Source of the DNA: Desulfallas sp. Bu1-1
Lineage (GTDB): Bacteria; Bacillota; Desulfotomaculia; Desulfotomaculales; Desulfallaceae
Reading direction: 5' to 3'
NCBI RefSeq assembly: GCF_015594625.1
Contig: NZ_JADNRQ010000003.1
Location: 1 to 64,000 of the forward strand
Length of the DNA stretch: 64,000 bases
Shown: positions 43,317 through 51,404 of the stretch, piece by piece
Layout of the letters: each line of letters starts with the position of its first letter
Numbering within the stretch: the first letter of the stretch is position 1
Program-made: the position numbers and the translations under genes
The notes under the pieces: generated by a model
What the model was told of the DNA's origin: nothing
What the model saw: only the letters and a program-made list of their open reading frames with translations
Database searches by the model: none

Positions 43317-44108
43317 ATGATAATGGAAAATCATGCTGCCTGTTATGAGCAAGCTGAAGCACAGCCGCAAGAGCAAGACTTGTTAAAAATTATCGACAGG
43401 CAAAAGCTGCCCAGGCATATAGCCATTATAATGGATGGCAACGGCAGGTGGGCCCAAAAGCGGGGACTGCCACGTTCTTTCGGCCACCGGGCCGGTGTGG
43501 AATCGCTCAAAGAGATAGTAAACATCTGTTGCGAGTTAAAAATTGAGGTGCTCACGGTTTACGGGTTTTCCACCGAGAACTGGAACAGGCCCCGGGTAGA
43601 GGTAGAGAATCTAATGAATTTGCTGGTTGAATTTTTAAACGTAGAAATTGAAGAGTTATGTAAAAAAGGTGTCCGGGTCAACCCGATCGGCATATGGGAG
43701 GAATTGCCTCAATTAGCCCGGGAAACTCTCGCCATGGCTGCTCAGCGCAGCCGGGACAATTGCGGGTTAATATTAAACCTGGCCTTGAATTACGGGGGGC
43801 GCTTGGAAATAACCGAGGCTGTTCGGGCCATCGTCTCCGCCGTGGAAGAGGGGCGATTAAAGGCCAGCCGTATTGATCTTCAGACGGTGGCGGATCACTT
43901 GTATACCGCCGGGCAGCCCGACCCGGACTTATTGATCCGGACGTCAGGTGATTTCAGGATCAGCAACTTTTTGCTCTGGCAATTGGCATACACTGAAATT
44001 TGGCTTACCAATGAATTCTGGCCCGATTTCCGGCGCCGGCATTTATTAAGTGCTCTGGTTGATTACCAGAGGCGGGAGCGCCGCTTCGGCGGCTTAAAAA
44101 ACCAGTGA
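43317..44108 (+). CDS. uppS: Isoprenyl transferase (undecaprenyl diphosphate synthase family)
   Basis: Makes the C55 lipid carrier. 263 residues with the family motifs HIAIIMDGNGRWAQKRG (catalytic Asp), GHRAGVESL, TVYGFSTENW, LNLALNYGGR, DLLIRTSGDFRISNFLLWQ and EFWPDF. A 25-residue polar N-terminal extension (QAEAQPQEQ) precedes the core. It is not in the usual rpsB-frr-uppS-cdsA cluster, so it may be a second copy or a Z-isoprenyl variant. Confidence 0.93.
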   Translation: MIMENHAACYEQAEAQPQEQDLLKIIDRQKLPRHIAIIMDGNGRWAQKRGLPRSFGHRAGVESLKEIVNICCELKIEVLTVYGFSTENWNRPRVEVENLMNLLVEFLNVEIEELCKKGVRVNPIGIWEELPQLARETLAMAAQRSRDNCGLILNLALNYGGRLEITEAVRAIVSAVEEGRLKASRIDLQTVADHLYTAGQPDPDLLIRTSGDFRISNFLLWQLAYTEIWLTNEFWPDFRRRHLLSALVDYQRRERRFGGLKNQ

Positions 44109-44149
44109 AAACTTTGTATCTTATGAAGCTTGAAGGAAAGTTTTTTAAA

Positions 44150-44183
44150 AAAGGGGTTGGAATTTTTCGCTTCCAACCCCTTT
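44150..44183 (+). terminator. Terminator between uppS and gap
   Basis: AAAGGGGTTGGAA pairs with TTCCAACCCCTTT. The A/T flanks allow use from both convergent genes. Confidence 0.8.
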
Positions 44184-44226
44184 GTCAATTGGCCCAAATA
44201 GTTTACCGGTTCTGTCCGGAAAAATG

Positions 44227-45324
44227 TTACCCGGTACTATGCGGCACGTACGCCGCGGTGACGCTGCGGTACATGTTTTCCCGGGTAATGCCGGTCCAGG
44301 TGATCTTGGGCACGCTGCCCGCTTCCCGTTTGGCCATGTACAGCACAAGGTCCAGCACCCGGCAGGAATAGCCCCATTCGTTGTCGTACCAGGCCAGCAC
44401 CTTGACCAGGTTACCATCCAGTACCATGGTTGAGGGTCCGTCAACAATGGATGAGTGGGAGTCACCGTAATAATCCTTGGAAACAAGCGGAGCGTCACTG
44501 AAAGCCATTATCCCTTTCAGTTCACCTCTTGTTGCTGCGAGTAGCGCATCGTTGACCTCCTCGACCGATGTGGGCCGTTCCACCACGGCGACAAAGTCCA
44601 CCACCGAAACGTTGGGTGTGGGCACCCGCATGGCCAGGCCGTTAAGCTTGCCCTGTAGTTCGGGAATAACCAGCCCGACGGCCTTGGCCGCGCCCGTGGT
44701 GGTGGGGATGATGGAAACCCCGGCGGCCCTGGCCCGCCTCAAATCTTTATGCGGCAGGTCCAGGATTTGCTGGTCGTTGGTATAGGAATGTACCGTGGTC
44801 ATCATCCCGTGTTTAATGGTAAACCGCTGGTGGAGCACCTTGACGACGGGAGCCAGGCAGTTGGTGGTACACGAGGCATTTGACACGATATTATGCTTTT
44901 CCGGGTTATACTGGTTGTGGTTCACGCCCATTACTATGGTGGTATCCACGTTTTTACCCGGAGCACTGATCACCACTTTCCTGGCCCCGGCCCGCAGGTG
45001 TGCTGCGGCTTCTTCCCCCTTGGTGAAGCGCCCGGTGGATTCCACAACCATGCTTACGCCAAGTTCGCCCCATGGCAATGCTCCCGGGTCCCTTTCGGCC
45101 AAAACCCGTACCTTTTTCCCGTTTACAGAAAAACTGCCTTCCTCCGCCCTGACATCGGCATTAAGAACGCCGTGCACTGAATCATACTTTAACAGGTGGG
45201 CCAGCGTTCTGGCATCGGTGAGGTCGTTGACCGCCACCACTTCCACTTCCGGGTTGTTTAAAGCCGCCCGGAAAACGTTGCGCCCGATGCGACCGAAACC
45301 GTTGATACCGATTTTTATGGTCAT
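44227..45324 (-). CDS. gap: Glyceraldehyde-3-phosphate dehydrogenase, type I, with C-terminal extension
   Basis: Oxidises glyceraldehyde-3-phosphate with NAD(P) and Pi. Rossmann start KIGINGFGRIGRNVFR, catalytic Cys in SNASCTTNCLAP, and HSYTNDQ, MRVPTPNVS and WYDNEWGYS. At 365 residues it exceeds the usual 335. About 30 residues after the normal end (KREAGSVPKITWTGITRENM and on) are unusual. SD AAAGGGG precedes ATG. No pgk or tpi adjoins. Confidence 0.95.
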   Translation of the reverse strand: MTIKIGINGFGRIGRNVFRAALNNPEVEVVAVNDLTDARTLAHLLKYDSVHGVLNADVRAEEGSFSVNGKKVRVLAERDPGALPWGELGVSMVVESTGRFTKGEEAAAHLRAGARKVVISAPGKNVDTTIVMGVNHNQYNPEKHNIVSNASCTTNCLAPVVKVLHQRFTIKHGMMTTVHSYTNDQQILDLPHKDLRRARAAGVSIIPTTTGAAKAVGLVIPELQGKLNGLAMRVPTPNVSVVDFVAVVERPTSVEEVNDALLAATRGELKGIMAFSDAPLVSKDYYGDSHSSIVDGPSTMVLDGNLVKVLAWYDNEWGYSCRVLDLVLYMAKREAGSVPKITWTGITRENMYRSVTAAYVPHSTG

Positions 45325-45416
45325 TAAACGACAACCCCTTTCCAGTCTGCAACAAACTATTGTAAATATAGTTTGACCGCTCTCTGGAAAGGTATGAATG
45401 CCAAATGTGCTCTTAC

Positions 45417-45650
45417 TTAAACATGCAGTTCCACAATATCCTTATCTTGCAAAATATATTCCCTGGGTACGCTCTGCCCGTCAAAGCGGGCGGAACCCCA
45501 GATGCGCGCGTTTTTCAAAGTTTTGCTGAAATCCTTGTGAATGGAAACGGCCAGGTCCAGCACCGTGCTGCCCCGGGGTAATACAAACGGCCTGGTCATA
45601 TCCGGTTCCTTGCCGGGCACCTTGGTATACACTCTAATGACTTGGGCCAT
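45417..45650 (-). CDS. Stand-alone TGS domain protein
   Basis: A 77-residue protein: IRVYTKVPGKEPDMTRPFVL, GSTVLDLAVSIHKDF and ILQDKDIVELHV match the C-terminal TGS domain of DRG/Obg-type GTPases, with no GTPase domain. It may bind RNA or ribosomes. ATG 45650 gives MAQVIRVYT; TTG 45662 is an upstream alternative with poorer spacing. Confidence 0.8.
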   Translation of the reverse strand: MAQVIRVYTKVPGKEPDMTRPFVLPRGSTVLDLAVSIHKDFSKTLKNARIWGSARFDGQSVPREYILQDKDIVELHV

Positions 45651-45689
45651 CTCAAAGATCAATCTTCTCAGTTGATTTAAATTGCAAAA

Positions 45690-45735
45690 CCCCCGCCAAC
45701 CCGGCCGGCATCATGCCGGCGGTAACCGGCGGGGT
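45690..45735 (-). promoter_or_regulatory. Nested GC-rich hairpin upstream of the TGS gene
   Basis: CCCCGCC (45691-45697) pairs with GGCGGGG (45728-45734), and GCCGGCAT pairs with ATGCCGGC within it. Read leftward it ends in TTTT, so it could be a weak terminator or leader element before the TGS gene. No gene lies in 45736-45916. Confidence 0.4.
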
Positions 45736-45916
45736 GTCGATTAGTTGAAAGCTTATATCTTCGTAAGGCATCATCCCCCAACTCTAACATAATTATGTTG
45801 CAGGTAATTTAACAGGGTAGCGTGTTTAGGATGGCATATTTACCTTAATGCCTAAAGGAATATATAATATTGATGCAGTGTTAATAAATAAAGTAACTGA
45901 GTAAGGAGCTGAACCG

Positions 45917-46249
45917 ATGGAAAACACCCGGAAAAATAATGACTCCCGGTATTTGCTTGCCGCGTTGATTGAGATTTATAGGGGTAATATGGTTTATTTG
46001 CCCGAGTTTGATCCCGAAATGGAGAGGAATTTACTGCGCGACGTTTTCTCGGCCGCCATTAGTTTCGCGAAGTTTGAGGAATCACGTAATACGCTGAGTG
46101 ATGAACTTTATAACTGCGTCAGGGGCAACGCTTCCGTAAAGGGACAGGCCGAGCTGGCCAAAACACAGACGCCGGATGTGTTGTACGCCAAAATGGTTGC
46201 CGCAGCCCATATTTTGAAACTGGATGAGAATAATTTTAAATTTTCGTAG
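45917..46249 (+). CDS. Hypothetical protein
   Basis: A 110-residue soluble helical protein (YLLAALIEIYRGNMVYLPEF; NLLRDVFSAAISFAKFEE). No family recognised. AAGGAG precedes ATG at good distance, and a short hairpin (AACTCC...GGGAGTTTTTT) follows, supporting a real single-gene unit. Confidence 0.65.
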   Translation: MENTRKNNDSRYLLAALIEIYRGNMVYLPEFDPEMERNLLRDVFSAAISFAKFEESRNTLSDELYNCVRGNASVKGQAELAKTQTPDVLYAKMVAAAHILKLDENNFKFS

Positions 46250-46458
46250 CACAGTAGAAGGTATACTGGTAAACTCCTTGATTTAACGGGAGTTTTTTCT
46301 TTTACAGCGGCCTAAAATGAGAGATGTGTTATCCATGGAAAAAATTATTGCACAACAATAACTTTAGATTTTAACAAAAACGTAACATATTTTTTATAAC
46401 ATGTTAACCAAGAGGGTATAAAAATAAAGTAAGATATTTACTGTAAGGAGGTGGAAAT

Positions 46459-46581
46459 ATGGCGGCGAAGAAAAGAGTCAAAATATGTGATAAATGCAGC
46501 AAATGCATTTACCGGTGGTCCGGCGGGTGCCCGGGGCTAAGCCAGTTCAGCATAGAAAAATGTAAAAACATGCTGACATAA
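46459..46581 (+). CDS. Cysteine-rich 40-residue peptide
   Basis: Too short for usual ORF thresholds. SD AAGGAGG is followed by ATG 46459 and MAAKKRVKICDKCSKCIYRW, then SGGCPGLSQFSIEKCKN. Five Cys (CDKCSKC, GC, KC) suggest metal binding. A very strong terminator starts at the stop codon, so it is an independent gene. Function unknown. Confidence 0.65.
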   Translation: MAAKKRVKICDKCSKCIYRWSGGCPGLSQFSIEKCKNMLT

Positions 46582-46618
46582 ATCAACCCCTACAATAATG
46601 GTAGGGGTTGATTTTTTG
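46581..46618 (+). terminator. Terminator of the cysteine-rich peptide gene
   Basis: A 13-bp perfect stem AATCAACCCCTAC/GTAGGGGTTGATT, then TTTT. Confidence 0.9.
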
Positions 46619-46762
46619 CCCGCACCGGGAGGATTCTCCTCTCAATCGTTGCCAATTTGCTTTACGAATATTCGCAACTTCAACAATGGCTGGTACGGAT
46701 TTGAATATTTTTAACCGGCCCAATACATAATAATTTTAACCAATCTTTTCTGGAGGAATCTT

Positions 46763-47020
46763 ATGCCAAGGGATATTTGCATAGTGGGGATTCTTGTGGA
46801 AAACAGGGCCAGCCAGGCTCCGGAAGTGCAACAGGTAATAACCAGATATGGTTCGCAGATCATCAGCAGGTCCGGTATACCCGACCCGACCAAGGATCGT
46901 GGGATAATTACTTTAACTATGGAGACACAGGCTGATGAAGCGCAATTGCTGGTTAATGACCTGCAGCGGTTAAACGGTGTTTCGGCCAAGTGGATGTGCC
47001 TGGCTAATGCACTGCAGTGA
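46763..47020 (+). CDS. TM1266-type ACT-like regulator (iron-only hydrogenase system)
   Basis: An 85-residue ACT-like protein: ICIVGILVENRASQAPEVQQ, YGSQIISRSGIPDP, RGIITLTMETQADEAQLL, DLQRLNGVSAKWM. It fits the family called iron-only hydrogenase system regulator, usually near hydE/hydG, which are not in the window. SD TGGAGGA precedes ATG. A terminator-like hairpin lies at 47041-47073. Confidence 0.85.
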   Translation: MPRDICIVGILVENRASQAPEVQQVITRYGSQIISRSGIPDPTKDRGIITLTMETQADEAQLLVNDLQRLNGVSAKWMCLANALQ

Positions 47021-47189
47021 AAAAAGCAGTTTTTATAACAAAACCAGCCCGCATCGAAAGGTTGGTTTTTTTACTTTTCGGCAGGCAAATGAAAATGGTT
47101 GTGGAATTTATATTACGGGTGATGTGATATGAGAGAATATATTCTCGGCGCCTTTTGGGGTGTCGCTGTTGGGAGGCGGGAGTGATCTT

Positions 47190-47711
47190 TTGTCATCCAA
47201 AAGAAAGCAGAGGTTTTTTTACTGCCCCAAGTGCGGGGGAAAGCTGGATTACCTTGATCACCGGGGACGACCCCGGTTGACCTGCGTTTTGTGTGCATAT
47301 GTTTTATATGAAAACCCGGTAGTGGGCGTGGCTGCCGTCGTCGTCAATGATCAGAACCAGATTTTACTGGGCCGCCGGAAAGGGGGCAGGTACGGCGGGC
47401 TGTGGTGTATTCCCTGCGGTTATGTGGAATATGAAGAAGATGTGTACAATGCCGTCAAAAGGGAGTTTAAAGAAGAAACCAATTTGGATATTGATATAGT
47501 GCGGGTATTTACTGTACAGTCCAACTTCCATGATCCCGAAAACCACACCGTCGGCATCTGGTTTTGGGCCCGGGTGACCGGGGGTGAGCCTGTAGCCGGG
47601 GACGACCTTGACAGGGTGGCTTACTTTGAACTATCCGATATACCGCCGCTGGCCTTTCCCACCGATCAGGTTGTGATCAACCTCCTGCGCAGCGAACTGC
47701 GGCGGTTTTAA
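47190..47711 (+). CDS. Nudix hydrolase with N-terminal zinc ribbon
   Basis: A 173-residue protein. CPKCGGKL...CVLCAY is a zinc ribbon. The Nudix box appears as GYVEYEEDVYNAVKREFKEE followed by TN, close to GX5EX7REUXEEXGU. NADH-pyrophosphatase-like in layout; substrate unknown. TTG 47190 follows GGCGGGAG; the ORF is open from GTG 47160 before the SD. Confidence 0.9.
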   Translation: MSSKRKQRFFYCPKCGGKLDYLDHRGRPRLTCVLCAYVLYENPVVGVAAVVVNDQNQILLGRRKGGRYGGLWCIPCGYVEYEEDVYNAVKREFKEETNLDIDIVRVFTVQSNFHDPENHTVGIWFWARVTGGEPVAGDDLDRVAYFELSDIPPLAFPTDQVVINLLRSELRRF

Positions 47712-47811
47712 CCCGCCCGGAGTGTCATGCAAATACCCCTTGCAGCTGAGGCGGGGTATAATTTTGGCGGTGGGAATCTGCCGCTTTTTGGTTTTTTTCG
47801 CGAGTCTTGGT

Positions 47812-47839
47812 AACACCTCCCATTATATTTGAATACTAT
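47812..47839 (+). promoter_or_regulatory. Shared sporulation-type promoter, copy C
   Basis: AACAC (47812-47816), 16 bp, ATACTAT (47833-47839). Upstream of the Phe-rich peptide gene. Same spacing as the copies at 48676, 48991, 56992 and 57083. Resembles mother-cell sigma-K/E promoters (mACm, CATAnnnTA). Confidence 0.5.
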
Positions 47840-47880
47840 GAAGTATCTAAAAAAACCTTTGAAACGGGAGGTATGTATTT

Positions 47881-48012
47881 ATGGGCTACGGAGCTACTCC
47901 TGGCGGCAAGGCTAAAACTACGGGGATTCCATTCTTTTTCCCATTGTTATTCTTTTTCCCATTCTTGTTTTTCTTTTTCTTATTCCCCTTCTTCTTTGGC
48001 TTTATTAACTAA
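47881..48012 (+). CDS. Phenylalanine-rich hydrophobic peptide
   Basis: A 43-residue peptide beginning MGYGATPGGKAKTTG, then a run in which 16 of 28 residues are Phe with Pro and Leu. It ends GFIN. SD GGGAGG lies 8-9 nt before ATG. The MGYG start is shared with the PKKG protein at 56693. Its promoter matches those of nearby sporulation peptides, so a spore-coat or membrane role is inferred. Confidence 0.65.
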   Translation: MGYGATPGGKAKTTGIPFFFPLLFFFPFLFFFFLFPFFFGFIN

Positions 48013-48222
48013 GTCAAATAAGAAAAGGGAATGTAAAGCACCCCCCTCGCGGGGTATTTTTTTTAATTATCACTTCGCTAAAGCGCCAGGTTGAAAGTTG
48101 CTACTTTTAGTTCTTCCAGCAACCATTGATGAATAATTATGGCGCAAAGCCCCGCTCGCCCCGGCGAGGCATTTTTCATGTGGTCAAACAAGAAAAAAGG
48201 GCAATTAAGCTTGCGAAGAATT

Positions 48223-48459
48223 CTATTTAGCCCGGATGCGCCACAAAGAAATATGTGAGAACAGGTTGGAACCGCTTTCCCGGCCTTTCTTTTTGACATG
48301 AAAGAAAAACTCACCTAAAAATTTCTCCCAGAGATGGATTACTGCTCTTTTTTGTTCGTTTTTTAAAAGCGGCAAACTGGTATCCACTGCCTCTTTAATT
48401 AAAGCCATTGCCCGGGTCATATTTGATTTAACCTGGGATAATTCATTTTTACTATCCAT
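48223..48459 (-). CDS. Small hypothetical protein
   Basis: A 78-residue basic helical protein (SNMTRAMALIKEAVDTSLPL; IHLWEKFLGEFFFHVKKKG). AGGGGGA precedes ATG 48459. No family recognised. It lies inside the sporulation-peptide region on the opposite strand. Confidence 0.5.
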   Translation of the reverse strand: MDSKNELSQVKSNMTRAMALIKEAVDTSLPLLKNEQKRAVIHLWEKFLGEFFFHVKKKGRESGSNLFSHISLWRIRAK

Positions 48460-48675
48460 TTAAATCCCCCTTGTAAGATGCAAGCTTTGCCTTGTGTTGA
48501 TAAATCTTTTTCTGCGCCGGTATACCATTCTTTACATAAGCATTCAGCCGGGGGTTATTTCTGCCCTTCCGGTATGCCCCTCTTCCAGTCTATTTTATGG
48601 TGTTGGAATTGGTGCCAGTTTAAATCAATTAAATCCCTGTAGACTGTTTTTTATACTGTTTTCCCATGTCTTAGT

Positions 48676-48703
48676 AACACCTTTCACCAGGATAACATAC
48701 TAT
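48676..48703 (+). promoter_or_regulatory. Shared sporulation-type promoter, copy A
   Basis: AACAC (48676-48680), 16 bp, ATACTAT (48697-48703), with C before and A after, giving CATACTATA, a full sigma-K -10 pattern. 47 bp before the peptide gene at 48750. Confidence 0.55.
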
Positions 48704-48749
48704 AAACCAGGCTACTGCAAAAACTTATATATTTAAGGAGGGATTGTTA

Positions 48750-48905
48750 ATGGCGTTTCCCGCAGTTCCCCCGGCAGTATCGGCACCAATTCCGGGTTTT
48801 GTTGATTTCTTCCCTGCTTTTATTCTCTTCCTGGTTCTGGTACTGCTTGTGTTCGGCGCAGGTTTCTTTGGTTTTGGCGGCATCGGTTATGAGGCTGAGA
48901 AGTAG
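48750..48905 (+). CDS. Small hydrophobic sporulation peptide (YjcZ-like), 51 aa
   Basis: A Pro-rich start (MAFPAVPPAVSAPIPGFVDF), one membrane helix (FPAFILFLVLVLLVFGAG) and a Gly/Phe tail FFGFGGIGYE. The tail is nearly identical in the peptides at 49065, 57208 and 57423. Tiny hydrophobic proteins of this kind are common among spore-coat and YjcZ-type proteins. SD AAGGAGGG precedes ATG. A GC-rich hairpin (48931-48951) follows. Confidence 0.75.
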   Translation: MAFPAVPPAVSAPIPGFVDFFPAFILFLVLVLLVFGAGFFGFGGIGYEAEK

Positions 48906-48990
48906 TGGCAAGTATTCTGCACAATCAGCGGGCACCCCGAGGAGGGGTGCCAATTATATTTTCGAGTGTGACATTGTTGGTTCATGTATT

Positions 48991-49018
48991 AACACTTTCT
49001 ACCAGGTGAGCATATTAT
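48991..49018 (+). promoter_or_regulatory. Shared sporulation-type promoter, copy B
   Basis: AACAC (48991-48995), 16 bp, ATATTAT (49012-49018). 47 bp before the gene at 49065, the same distance as copy A from its gene. Confidence 0.5.
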
Positions 49019-49064
49019 TTAGCTAGGGGCCCCAAAATACAACTTGTTAAGGAGGAATGTGTTC

Positions 49065-49226
49065 ATGGCGTTTCCGGGATTTCCGGTACCACCGGCACCA
49101 GTACCGGGTTTTGTTGATTTCTTCCCTCCATTTATTCTCTTCCTGGTTCTGGTGTTACTTGTGTTCGGCGCAGGTTTCTTCGGCTTTGGCGGCGTTGGTT
49201 TTGAAGCAGGAAGTAGCCCCAAGTAA
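49065..49226 (+). CDS. Small hydrophobic sporulation peptide (YjcZ-like), 53 aa
   Basis: Close paralogue of the peptide at 48750. MAFPGFPVPPAPVPGFVDF, helix FPPFILFLVLVLLVFGAG, tail FFGFGGVGFEAG. Tandem duplication of gene and promoter. AAGGAGG lies before ATG 49065 at slightly long spacing. A hairpin GGCGCCCC/GGGGCGCC (49242-49262) follows. Confidence 0.75.
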   Translation: MAFPGFPVPPAPVPGFVDFFPPFILFLVLVLLVFGAGFFGFGGVGFEAGSSPK

Positions 49227-49403
49227 TCTGTACAACTAACAGGCGCCCCATGGAGGGGCGCCAATTATTTTGCCATGTGACGGTATTTCATTTTATGTAT
49301 TTACATTTTTGCAATAATGATGTTTCCTTATAATTCCACTATCGTTATTGCTGTTTTTATACGTTTGTTTCCCATGCTGCGTTTAAAAGAAATCTTATAA
49401 AAG

Positions 49404-49443
49404 AAAAGCCGGGGATAGGTTAAGAAGACCATCCTCGGCTTTT
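49404..49443. terminator. Terminator-like hairpin
   Basis: AAAAGCCG...GAT pairs with ATC...CGGCTTTT. It separates the rightward peptide genes from the leftward gerP-like genes. The remainder of 49227-49479 shows no gene. Confidence 0.6.
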
Positions 49444-49479
49444 CCTAAGTTTGGCTGAAGGGTGATAATATTGGCAGCC

Positions 49480-49743
49480 CTATTTAGCTTTATAGCCCAA
49501 AACATTGGCAATGTTGCCGTCATGCACCTGGAAATCCTCCCGGTCGTTGTCGGAAAAGTACACTTTGCTGGCGGGTACCACGGCATAATCCCCAAAATTA
49601 TCCCCGACACCACGGTTTATCTTGTTATAGCTACTGGTTTCCATGGGCAGGTTTATTCCAATATTAATCATGGATGCGGTCTGAACAACATTTATCTTTA
49701 TAATACCAATATTAATCACCGGACACGGAAGAAAATTTCTCAT
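49480..49743 (-). CDS. GerPA/GerPF-like spore protein 1
   Basis: An 87-residue protein with the GerPA/PF layout: INIGIIKINVVQTASMINIG, a middle block SSYNKINRGVGDNFGDY and an acidic tail. GerP proteins help germinants cross the spore coat. SD-like GGAATGG supports ATG 49743; ATG 49752 is also in frame. Paralogues lie at 49779, 51140 and 51405. Confidence 0.65.
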   Translation of the reverse strand: MRNFLPCPVINIGIIKINVVQTASMINIGINLPMETSSYNKINRGVGDNFGDYAVVPASKVYFSDNDREDFQVHDGNIANVLGYKAK

Positions 49744-49778
49744 AATTACCATTCCAAAGCATTATATTATAATTATAA

Positions 49779-50015
49779 TTATACGATTAAATCACTGTCA
49801 CTCGACAGAAAATCAAATATATCCTGATCCACCAGGATGGGAGCAAGTGTCGAAGTGCAAGAAACATCCCCGAAATTATCTCCCATTCTGTTAGTCTTGT
49901 TATGGCTGTTAACCCCTACCGGTATGTTGACGGGTGACATATTTATCAAAGCACCGGTTTGCACCACGTTAATTTTGAACGGCCCGAAATTTATAATTGG
50001 AAACGGCAGAGCCAA
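49779..50015 (-). CDS. GerPA/GerPF-like spore protein 2
   Basis: A 78-residue paralogue: IINFGPFKINVVQTGALINM, NSHNKTNRMGDNFGDVS and a tail LVDQDIFDFLSSDSD. The INVVQT and N(R)-GDNFGD blocks match protein 1. TTG 50015 lies 7 nt after GAGGAGG; the ATG at 50048 precedes this SD and is rejected. Confidence 0.7.
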   Translation of the reverse strand: MALPFPIINFGPFKINVVQTGALINMSPVNIPVGVNSHNKTNRMGDNFGDVSCTSTLAPILVDQDIFDFLSSDSDLIV

Positions 50016-50109
50016 AATAATTCCTCCTCTGATCGAATTTATAACCATAGTATGATTGATGGAGGGGAATAGTTAAAAGTTCCCGGGCATTATCATTGGT
50101 ATTTCTCTT

Positions 50110-50586
50110 TTATTTCACTATTGTTTTACCGTTTTTATCCGCCTGCTTTCCACCCGGTGTTTCCTTGTAATTTATGGTTAATTTGGGGCCTGTGCCCTGG
50201 TGGGATTGTTTTTTCTTTTTTTCCTCTTTGCCTTCTTTTACCGGGGGCTGGGTGTCCAGATCTTTCTTTTCCTTACCCTTAGGTGCGGTTCCAATGCCGT
50301 AGTTGGCGCCGATGTTGAGCATTCCGCTTAATTCTTTGATCCCCAGCGAACCAAAATTATTTGTATGTTCAACTTTATCAACCACTATTCTTTCGACGTA
50401 AAACTGCTCTATCACAATGGGGGGGTGAATTTTTGCATGTTCCTGGTTGCAGCGCTGTTCCAAATCTTGAACCTTTTTTTCCAGTTCACAGACTCTTTTC
50501 TCAATAATATCCCGGTCATCACCAAAAATTAATTGCCACAAGCAATCCGCAAAACCCTTAATTTTTTCTATAATTTTACATGACAT
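50110..50586 (-). CDS. GerPC-like spore protein
   Basis: A 158-residue protein. The N-terminus is a coiled coil (IIEKRVCELEKKVQDLEQRC). The centre reads IEQFYVERIVVDKVEHTNNF then GSLGIKELSGMLNIGANYGI, the pattern I know from GerPC. The C-terminus is Lys/Glu-rich and low complexity. It lies upstream of and co-directional with the two GerPA/PF-like genes, as in gerP operons. SD AGGGGT precedes ATG. Confidence 0.75.
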   Translation of the reverse strand: MSCKIIEKIKGFADCLWQLIFGDDRDIIEKRVCELEKKVQDLEQRCNQEHAKIHPPIVIEQFYVERIVVDKVEHTNNFGSLGIKELSGMLNIGANYGIGTAPKGKEKKDLDTQPPVKEGKEEKKKKQSHQGTGPKLTINYKETPGGKQADKNGKTIVK

Positions 50587-50610
50587 GCTGACCCCTACAT
50601 TTGGAAAATT

Positions 50611-51063
50611 TTATTCTATATTTATGCTTGTTGCGGTTGCTTTTAAATCACGCGGCAAACGCACTTCCAACAGGCCGTTGACAAACTTTGCCGAAACCCC
50701 TTCCTTTTGAACGATTTCCGGAAGCTGAATTGTCCGTTCGAAAGGGCCGTAAAACCTTTCCGTAGTTACATTGGTATGTTTGGGATAGGGAGGATGCACA
50801 GTTCCTTTTATTTGCAAGCGATCTCCCGTAACGGTTAGTTGTACGTCCTCTTTACGTATACCCGGTATTTCAATTAATACTACAATCTCGGTTTCTTTTT
50901 GATAAACATCCGCGCGCGGATAGTTGGACTCCGCGTCAAAAGTCTTTAAAAAACTGGACATGAAATCTTTTGTTTGCGGGCTGTCAAACACTGCGGACCA
51001 GAAATCCCGACCGTGCATTTTTTGGGCCAAATCCCGCCAGCGCAATAATTTATCCATATCCAA
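50611..51063 (-). CDS. Small heat-shock protein Hsp20
   Basis: A 150-residue alpha-crystallin-type chaperone: YPRADVYQKETEIVVLIEIP, GIRKEDVQLTVTGDRLQIKG, FERTIQLPEIV and VKFVNGLLEVRLPR-like end. In spore formers Hsp20 proteins often occur in coats. It is the first gene of the leftward gerP-like group, 24 bp before the GerPC-like gene. Confidence 0.9.
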   Translation of the reverse strand: MDMDKLLRWRDLAQKMHGRDFWSAVFDSPQTKDFMSSFLKTFDAESNYPRADVYQKETEIVVLIEIPGIRKEDVQLTVTGDRLQIKGTVHPPYPKHTNVTTERFYGPFERTIQLPEIVQKEGVSAKFVNGLLEVRLPRDLKATATSINIE

Positions 51064-51139
51064 TTAATCCTCGCCTCCCGAGGCAGGTGATTTTTTTGTT
51101 CAGCAGTTGCATATATTAAAATATACCGGGGGGGTCAAA

Positions 51140-51391
51140 ATGTCACCTGTTACAATTAATATTTTTTTTATAAAAATTAATTCCATTGAAAATGCATCAG
51201 CTTTCAACGTGGGACAAAATTATCTCGTGGATTGGACTAATTCTGATAAGAGAAACCAGGGATTCGGTCAAAATTATGGAGATAAAAGCGGGTTTATCGG
51301 CACCCAAAGTATCGTTGATGATAAAGACCTGATCGACTCGCCTTCCCAGAAAAAATCCTTACCCCCGGGGTTGCCGTTACTTGATTTTTAG
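51140..51391 (+). CDS. GerPA/GerPF-like spore protein 3
   Basis: An 83-residue protein: VTINIFFIKINSIENASAFN, then SDKRNQGFGQNYGDKSG and VDDKDLIDSPSQ. The layout matches proteins 1, 2 and 4. SD GGGGGG precedes ATG 51140. Divergent from hsp20. Confidence 0.65.
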   Translation: MSPVTINIFFIKINSIENASAFNVGQNYLVDWTNSDKRNQGFGQNYGDKSGFIGTQSIVDDKDLIDSPSQKKSLPPGLPLLDF

Positions 51392-51404
51392 GAGGACTGA
51401 TAAT

